Of a DNA stretch of 55,815 nucleotides, positions 32,942 to 40,300 are shown one piece after another (within the stretch, counting starts at the first letter, position 1; the number at the start of each line of letters is the position of its first letter). This stretch comes from a virus. The translations under genes were made by a program, and so were the position numbers. Under the pieces are notes generated by a model. The model had not been told where the DNA came from and ran no database searches. It saw only the letters and a program-made list of their open reading frames with translations. The stretch lies in IMG/VR virus record IMGVR_UViG_3300013126_000040, positions 1-55,815 of that record; one strand, given 5' to 3'.

Positions 32942-33748
32942 ATGTTATCTAGATTTACAAGAGAATTCAATAGGATTTATATTAATGATGTGCCTGTCAC
33001 AGGCGCTCAATCTATTGCTGCTAGTTATGATCTACCTATAGAAAATGTTAAATATTTAGGATGTAATAATAATCATCTAAATACTGTGCCTATTGGCATG
33101 TTTGTTGGGGCTTTGAATTTAGACTCTTTATTTATTAATTCTGATCAATTTATTGAATACACCGGAGAAAAAGCAGCAAATTTAAAGATACAATACGATA
33201 ATAATACATTCGTAATGAATAGTGGTTATATGGCTGAATATCAATTTTCGTGTGGAGTAGGTACAATACCAACTTTAGCTACAAAATGGAACTTTTACAG
33301 TGATTTTGGTAATGCAACCTCTTCAAAATTACCATTCATAATGGATGAAAGTAAATTAAATATCGTTAATCCAGGGGATATAGAAGTCAACTTTAACGAA
33401 TTAGATTCAGAAAAAATTAATAATCTAAGCATAACTATTAGATCTAGTAGATTGCCAATTTTTGATGCGACTGCTGTGAAACCAATAGATGTCAAATTAC
33501 AATATCCAATAATAATTAGTACTAGCTTTTCCATCTCTTTGCATGACTATAAAAATAAAAGCCTATTTGATTACCCTGCCAAAGAAAATGTATATAGCTT
33601 TGATATTAATCTAAAGAAAAATAATTCATCTACTGTAGTTAATTCTTTTAACATAGTAGATGCGCTGCTCGTAAAAGAAGACTACAATACAGATGTAGAT
33701 GGCAGCGCTTTAATGCAATTAACTTATGAAAGTACTATCTCAAGATAG
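32942..33748 (+). CDS. Tail-tube-like structural protein 1
   Basis: A 268-residue beta-rich protein. Its N-terminal part (IYINDVPVTGAQSIAASYDL, then about 20 residues and a strand GALNLDSLFI) has the same strand-loop-strand order as the two following proteins and the major tail tube protein. Residues about 195-245 may hold a second, weaker copy. Similarity is by pattern and needs structural confirmation. It heads the divergent plus-strand block behind a GTGTAAT element and ATAAGG. It may cap or extend the tube, or form the base of the large fibre. Confidence 0.5.
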   Translation: MLSRFTREFNRIYINDVPVTGAQSIAASYDLPIENVKYLGCNNNHLNTVPIGMFVGALNLDSLFINSDQFIEYTGEKAANLKIQYDNNTFVMNSGYMAEYQFSCGVGTIPTLATKWNFYSDFGNATSSKLPFIMDESKLNIVNPGDIEVNFNELDSEKINNLSITIRSSRLPIFDATAVKPIDVKLQYPIIISTSFSISLHDYKNKSLFDYPAKENVYSFDINLKKNNSSTVVNSFNIVDALLVKEDYNTDVDGSALMQLTYESTISR

Positions 33749-33778
33749 TGTAATTTTAATAGGTAAAAAGGAATAAGG
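33748..33778 (+). promoter_or_regulatory. GTGTAAT element with ribosome binding sequence
   Basis: GTGTAAT at 33748-33754 begins with the last base of the previous stop codon. AGGTAAAAAGGAATAAGGA follows before the ATG at 33782. The AAGGAATAAGGAATATG leader is identical to that before the gene at 6806. Confidence 0.5.
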
Positions 33779-33781
33779 AAT

Positions 33782-34612
33782 ATGTCTAGAATATATTATG
33801 ATCAGTGCGAGGTTAGGATTAATAATACAGGAGTATTAGCTATATCTGCTAATTTTAATTCAGATATAACTATGGGCCCAGTTTATACTTTAGGTAAAAG
33901 AAAACCATTCAGAAGACAAATAACTACTGGACCAAGTTCAAGCACTTTTCAAATCTCATATTTAATAAATCCAACTGGTGATCCAGCTTTTAATACTGTG
34001 AAAGAAATTAAAAATTTCATTTCTGCTCCACAAAATTACAATGGCGTTAATATAGGTTTTGCAGGTATTACAGGTCAAAAATGTTATTTAAATAATTATA
34101 GTCTTAAAGTTGAACCTAATAATGTAATTACAGCGCAAGCAAGTTATATAACCTATGAACCAGTAATCACAAATGCATTGTTTCCTGTCCCAAGAAGTTT
34201 AGCAAATCCTAATAATGCTTCTGCAGATAGCATTGCTCATAGTTCAAAAACGAATTTAATATCTGGAAGAAATATATTCGCAAAAGGAACCGCGAGCGAA
34301 TTAACCGCCGATTTGTATAGTCTAAATTATACTTTTAGCTGCAATCTAACACCAATTTACGTTTTGGGACAACAAACCCCAGTAGAAGTTAAACCTATTA
34401 GAGCTCAAGAGACAGTAAATATGACAGAAAGTTTATTTACAAAACTTGTTTATACTGGTGAAAATATACCTCTGAGAATACAAATGTCAGGACTTTTAGA
34501 TTCAAATAATTTCACTATAGAAATGCCTGATGCATTCGTTAATAATTCTACAGTAGAATCAAATCTAGACGATATTGTGAGAGCAACAAAAACAATAGTA
34601 CAATACTACTAA
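33782..34612 (+). CDS. Tail-tube-like structural protein 2 (duplicated domain)
   Basis: The 276-residue protein has two related halves. Residues about 10-65 have VRINNTGVLAISANFN, PVYTLGKRKPFRR and STFQISYL. Residues about 175-225 have LYSLNYTFSCNLTPIYVLGQ and a strand ending VNMTESL. This PVYxLG pattern is also found in the next protein (SPYIEIGQR) and, more weakly, in the major tail tube protein (VNQFGELAA). A tube-like or ring-forming structural role is inferred. It is followed after one base by its relative, so the pair is co-translated. Confidence 0.55.
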   Translation: MSRIYYDQCEVRINNTGVLAISANFNSDITMGPVYTLGKRKPFRRQITTGPSSSTFQISYLINPTGDPAFNTVKEIKNFISAPQNYNGVNIGFAGITGQKCYLNNYSLKVEPNNVITAQASYITYEPVITNALFPVPRSLANPNNASADSIAHSSKTNLISGRNIFAKGTASELTADLYSLNYTFSCNLTPIYVLGQQTPVEVKPIRAQETVNMTESLFTKLVYTGENIPLRIQMSGLLDSNNFTIEMPDAFVNNSTVESNLDDIVRATKTIVQYY

Positions 34613-34613
34613 T

Positions 34614-35585
34614 ATGTTTTATAACGGAAAAAATGTAAATTTAGAAATAAATAATCAATCGATTATTGCTACTGAGGCTCAAATGGCTTATGAAGCTCAA
34701 GTTTCTCCTTATATTGAAATTGGTCAAAGATATTCAGATGAAATTAGACCTAATAATCCAATACAAGGATCTTTAAATTTTAGTTATTATTATACTGGCT
34801 CAGATCCAATTAAAAATTTATTAAATCTTGATGATTCTGTTAACTTTAATTTCGGTGGTATTAAAGAAAAAGGTTATATTAAAAGCTTTAATGCTAGATT
34901 TGCTCCTCATAATCCAGTAGTTTGCACAACTGAAATTATTTTTTTTAAAGCTCCTACTGGAAATTTTATACCTATATATGATAATGTCAATGTTTTAGAT
35001 TCTGTAGTGCATGTTAATGAAATAAATATTACCAATTTTAATAATCAAAATTTAACTGGGACTTACTTAAATGCAAATTATAGTTATACCACAGATATAA
35101 GACCAGAGATATATATTGGAGATGTTTCTGAAAGAAGAGGAGTTTTTGGTCCAAAAGAAACTACATTAACAATAAGTTGCGATAATTTAAATCCTTTATT
35201 AGAGATATCTGGCTCAAAAGTGGGTGTTGTTTTGGGCACAGCGCCATTTGGAACTTCTCTAATCACGCAGGGGTATGGAGTAACAGGCTTTTTAACTAAA
35301 AAAGCTTTTCAAGTTAGAGCTGAAGAATTTTTAACAAATGAATTAACTATAAAACAATTTAATGTTATAGAAGAAGCTTCTATATCTGGCTTTTCTCCTA
35401 CTTCTGGACGTTATAAAGATAAAATTTTAATTTCTGGAAGTAATTTTAATTATGTTGCTCAAGTATTTTTTGGAGAATATGAGGCTGACGGTTTTACTGT
35501 TATCAACAATAACAATATATCTGCAATTGTTCCTCGTGTTAAAAATATCACTAATCAACAAATAAGGATGCTTACTTTAGCATAA
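34614..35585 (+). CDS. Tail-tube-like structural protein 3 ending in an IPT/TIG domain
   Basis: A 323-residue protein. Residues 1-70 and about 140-200 hold two copies of the tube-like pattern (SPYIEIGQRYSDEI with GSLNFSYYY; RPEIYIGDVSERRG with TTLTISC). Residues about 255-323 are an IPT/TIG module (ISGFSPTSGRYKDKILISGS, then SAIVPRV) that stops just before its last strand. The stop is TAA. The next ORF begins two codons further on in the same frame and continues the TIG pattern. The protein may anchor the following fibre to the tail through its tube-like part. Either the stop is sometimes bypassed or the two products assemble side by side. Confidence 0.6.
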   Translation: MFYNGKNVNLEINNQSIIATEAQMAYEAQVSPYIEIGQRYSDEIRPNNPIQGSLNFSYYYTGSDPIKNLLNLDDSVNFNFGGIKEKGYIKSFNARFAPHNPVVCTTEIIFFKAPTGNFIPIYDNVNVLDSVVHVNEINITNFNNQNLTGTYLNANYSYTTDIRPEIYIGDVSERRGVFGPKETTLTISCDNLNPLLEISGSKVGVVLGTAPFGTSLITQGYGVTGFLTKKAFQVRAEEFLTNELTIKQFNVIEEASISGFSPTSGRYKDKILISGSNFNYVAQVFFGEYEADGFTVINNNNISAIVPRVKNITNQQIRMLTLA

Positions 35586-35591
35586 ATATAT

Positions 35592-37304
35592 ATGGGACTT
35601 ATCACATCTACAGGACTCTTTAGATATATACCTCCAAACCCAAAGATTACCTCTACGTCTAGTCCAACTGGAAACTTAGGACAAATTATATCTATATATG
35701 GAGAAGATCTAGATTATGTTGATACTCTTTCGTTTGCTGGAGAAAATTTAAATTTCGCATTAATAAATGGTACTCAAAGAATGGATTTTTTAGTTCCATC
35801 AAATCCAGATACTGGAAGATTAGCGATAGCTTCAAATACCTTTCAAATTACGGGTCAAAATAATTTACCATTTTTGCCTATATTTACTTTTGATAATTTT
35901 AATCCTAAAAACGGTTCAGAAAGTGATACGATTGAGGTTACTGGTAAGGTATTAACATCTATAATTACTGGATATATTTCTGCTTCTCCTATATTAGATG
36001 ATATAAATTATTATTTTAGTGGAGATAGAAATATTTTTAATGTTCCAATGTCTACAAAAAGTGGAGTCGCAGAAATTACTTTAACTCAAGATTTTAATTT
36101 AACCCCAGAAATTAATGATTTTAAATTACTTGCAATAAATAATTTTACTTATAGTAGTGGAAAATCAATCAATCTTAAATATGATATTCCTGGAAATTTA
36201 TCAAATAAATATTATCAAAATCATCTTTTATCTATGTCTGGTTTTATTTCTTCAGGTTTTCAAGCTTTTAGTACTGGCATAGCTTCTGGAGTTTCTAGTC
36301 AAACGATTAATTTTCCTTATAAATATAATGACACTAATTATGCAGTTTTTTATAATATAATACAAACTGGATTTGATCATGAAGATTCTTATATAAGCCA
36401 TAAAACTACAGGATCTTTTAATTTAAATACAAGCAATGCTCTTAATTATGCGACAAAAATTAATGTTTTACTAATGAAAAGTAGTGGGTTTATTTTTGAT
36501 TCTGGTTATTTTGAGAGAAATTATTTCGATGTGAACCAAAACTATTCTAGTCAAACAATATATTTTGATCGGTTAAGCGGTATAGATAGAGCAGATAATT
36601 TATATTCTCCGTTTTTATTCGCAAATATTGAAAAAATTGAAGGTACAGACATAGGATCAAGCTATGCTTCTGTAAATATATACGCTTTAGAAAAAAACTC
36701 TTTTCAAATTGCTATTCCAAATGCTTCAAATAACAAAGCTTTTAGATTAAATTATTTTACTATATCTAATACTGGCACAAATTTATCTACATTTACTTAT
36801 GATGGAAATTATTCTTATTATAAAAAAATTTATTTATTAACTGGCGATGCAAGTACATTTCAAGAATCTATACCTTTAAAAAATTTAGTTATAAATGATA
36901 AAAATAATTTATCTTTTCGAATACCATCAACAGAATATTATATTAATGGAAAAATTAGATTAATTAATAGCACTGGAATATCAAAAATTTCAGAAAATAA
37001 TTTTACAGAAACTCCTACGCCTTTAGCTGTATTACCTAATAGCGGATATAGAGGAAGCAATATTATGATACAAGGAGAAAGTTTTAAGAAACCAATCTTA
37101 ATCGATAATCCATATCAATATGATAGCTGCTTTGTGCGTTTTAAATATTCTGATAATATATATCAAGAAAATAAAAGCACATTTCAAACTGCTTTTAGAA
37201 TTATAAATAAAAAGTTATTAAGCGGTTCAATTCCATTAAGTAATATTCCTACAGGCAGATATACCATACAAATGATGTCTGAAGACGGAGGACTTTTCGA
37301 ATGA
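35592..37304 (+). CDS. Fibre segment with IPT/TIG and lectin-like modules
   Basis: The protein has 570 residues. Residues about 15-80 and 95-130 are IPT/TIG-like (PKITSTSSPTGNLGQIISIY). Residues about 200-390 hold repeated beta-sandwich modules of H-type lectin pattern (INFPYKYNDTNYAVFYNIIQ and similar). Residues about 475-570 form another TIG module (LAVLPNSGYRGSNIMIQGES, then TGRYTIQMMSEDGG). There is no clear Shine-Dalgarno sequence before the ATG, and the frame is the same as that of the preceding gene. The end overlaps the next start by ATGA. It is probably one section of a long host-binding fibre shared by three ORFs. Confidence 0.7.
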   Translation: MGLITSTGLFRYIPPNPKITSTSSPTGNLGQIISIYGEDLDYVDTLSFAGENLNFALINGTQRMDFLVPSNPDTGRLAIASNTFQITGQNNLPFLPIFTFDNFNPKNGSESDTIEVTGKVLTSIITGYISASPILDDINYYFSGDRNIFNVPMSTKSGVAEITLTQDFNLTPEINDFKLLAINNFTYSSGKSINLKYDIPGNLSNKYYQNHLLSMSGFISSGFQAFSTGIASGVSSQTINFPYKYNDTNYAVFYNIIQTGFDHEDSYISHKTTGSFNLNTSNALNYATKINVLLMKSSGFIFDSGYFERNYFDVNQNYSSQTIYFDRLSGIDRADNLYSPFLFANIEKIEGTDIGSSYASVNIYALEKNSFQIAIPNASNNKAFRLNYFTISNTGTNLSTFTYDGNYSYYKKIYLLTGDASTFQESIPLKNLVINDKNNLSFRIPSTEYYINGKIRLINSTGISKISENNFTETPTPLAVLPNSGYRGSNIMIQGESFKKPILIDNPYQYDSCFVRFKYSDNIYQENKSTFQTAFRIINKKLLSGSIPLSNIPTGRYTIQMMSEDGGLFE

Positions 37305-40300
37305 GCGTATTTTTTACAATACAATCTGCTCAACCAGTTATAACTTCTCCAACTGGATTAGTAGCTATCAATGGAGAAACAATTTTTATATCTGGAGAAC
37401 AATTTAAAAATAATATTATAAAAATATCTGGAGAAAATCTATACAAATCTACATTAAATTTTTCTATTAATGGACTTAATAATCGAAATATTTCTGGCGT
37501 AAATAATACATTAAGTGACAATGTTGTTGGATTTACTTTATCTGGAATTACTCCTTCAAAATATAAAATTTACGTTTATAATGACGCAAGTATTTCAAGT
37601 AATTATATTAATCTAAATGTTCTGAACGTGCCTTCTATAAGTGGTTTTGATGATGTGAATGTGTTACCTGGACAATACGTAAGAGTATCTGGTAGTGATT
37701 TTGTTCCAGGAGCAAATATAGCATTCATAGATAACAGTGGCAATAAAATAGTTCCGTCTTTCCAAGAGACAGGGTTATATAGAATAACAGGAGCCCAAAT
37801 TCAAAGTTATGGCTCTGGATATAATATCGGTAATACATTTCATTTACAAGGTCTTAAGAATTATACTCCAAATTCATATGGAGTACTAACAGTAACTACT
37901 ACTGGAATAAATGGATCTTTAGGTAGTTTTAACATAAATAATTCTGGTATTTTCACTGTACCAAATCAAAGCTCTGGTATTGAATTTATTCCTAATAATG
38001 GCGCAGGTAGAAATGCTTTAATCGATGTGTTTTATGAAAAATATGAAAATACCGGCTTAATACAATTCTTAGAATTTCAAGTCCCATACAACATTCGAAA
38101 ATATCAAAGCGGTATAGTAGAGAATCTAAAATATAGAGGAATTTCTAGTGGGGCAAAATTTAGTAGTTTTTATATAGCTGGATATCCAAATATATATGGA
38201 TTTTATCCTCAAACAGGACTAATAGAATCAACGCAAATATTATTGAGTGGAGATAATTTATCATTTGTACAAAATATCAAAATCGGAGAGAAATCAATAT
38301 TTCCTTATGATATAATAGGAGATACAGGAATATATTTTAATCTCCCTAATTATAGTTCGTCTGATTATATTGATTTGTCTGGTGTTTATGGTTCAGATAA
38401 AAGTAAAAATATTTTAAATGTTTTTTATCCTCCAGTTCTGGCTAGCGGATTTACCCCAAATGATGTGTTAGCTGGAACAGGAACTCTTGTCAATATAAGT
38501 GGAAAATATCTACAACGTATTAATTATATAAATCTAGGACAACCAAATGTCTTGAGAAAAGATATAACAGTAAACGCTAATGCAGATAGAGCTTCATTTG
38601 TATTACCTAACAACTATACTACAACATCTCTTCGTATATTTTCCGTAGACTTTCCAGATTCTGGGACATTAATAGCATCTCCTAGTTCAAATAATCTTTT
38701 AATTTCTACTGTTAGATTATCAGAAAATAATGTTAATATAAGATATTTGTCTGGAATACAAGGAGCAAAGTATTTAGATGAAATTGAAATTTATAGTTCT
38801 AGTGGAACATCTGGAGATTATGGCAATCTAACTAATTCAGATGTATTTTTCCTTGGAATTACTGGTCATTTAGACGCGCCAAATGATTATTTGATTAGTG
38901 GCATTAAAACTCATAATTCTGCAACTGGTATTAGGTTTAGAGTTCCACGAGAAGTAAGAAATCCTCAAGCAAGAATTAGAATTAAAAGAAATCGTTTTGG
39001 AGAGAGTTATATACTGCCCTCAAATAAATCAATTGATATTTTGCCAACAATTCATAGTTGTTCTTCTTCAAATACTTTATATAATAGTCTCGGATACATA
39101 ACGATTTCAGGAATTAACGCTTCAAATGCTAATTTAATATATTTTAGTGGTTATCCAGGAACTCAAAATCTTTTAGGTTACAAAGAGATAAAAAATTTTC
39201 CATTAGAGATTGTAAATAAAGATTTAACTCAAATCACAGGGGTTAATGGTGTTGGAGGAAATAATCTAGATGGATATTCAGTATTCGAAGCTAAATTAGG
39301 AGGCGATATTACTGGGTCAGGGGAACTATTTTTGTTTAATAATTATTATGACACTGGAATTGGATATGAAGATTTAATCATAACAAGAAATAGAAACGTA
39401 AGAGTATCAGCTATAAGTGGGTTTAGACCTCCTAATTCAGATATATTCACAAGTCCTGGTTATGTTTCCACTCCATTAGAAAATCCATTTTTTTATCAAA
39501 TACAAACAAATTCAAGAGCAACTAGATTTGAATTTTCTGCAACAACTATTTCAGGAGTTGGAGATGGAGATTATCCAACTGGTATAGAAACATATTTAAA
39601 TAGTGCAAATCAAATATTTGGTCAGCCTTTAGTTGGAGGAATTTTTTATCTAAAGATTCGGGCTTTAGATGGAGAAAGACCAAATGAAGGCATGATATTA
39701 AATCTTGCGGTTGGATATTCTGGTAGATCATTGAGCGGTCCAGGTATCACATTTAGAGGTCCATGGAAATATGGAGTAGGATATGTAGGCAGTAATTTAA
39801 GAAGAGATGTGGTAAAATACTCAAGAGAAGGAGTAAATCACTGGTATGCAGCTTATACAAATATAGATTCAGAGCCTCAAGCAGGAAATCCAAATTGGAT
39901 TCCATTCACTAACGAATTTGCAGCAACTGCTACTCAAATATTGCTTGCTGAAGAATCAAACATTACCAATGCATTAAATATAGGTCAAGAAGGAGTTCCA
40001 AGTGGATATATTAAAACTGTTAATGACAAAAATGTAGATGAGGGCAGCGGATTTTATTTAGGTTACGACAATAGATACAACTTTGGAAAACCAAAATTTA
40101 GAGTTGGAAACCAAGATGGATATATTAAATTTGATGGAGAAGGTTTAGATATTCTAGGTCCTTTATCTGGAGTTATTACAACTTCTAAAAATATTAAAAA
40201 TGCAAATAATATTGTTGAGGCAGATTCTTCCGTAGCTTTAGGAATTAATAATAAAATTGATAGGAAAACCGACAATGTATTTATATTTGGAACTTCTAAT

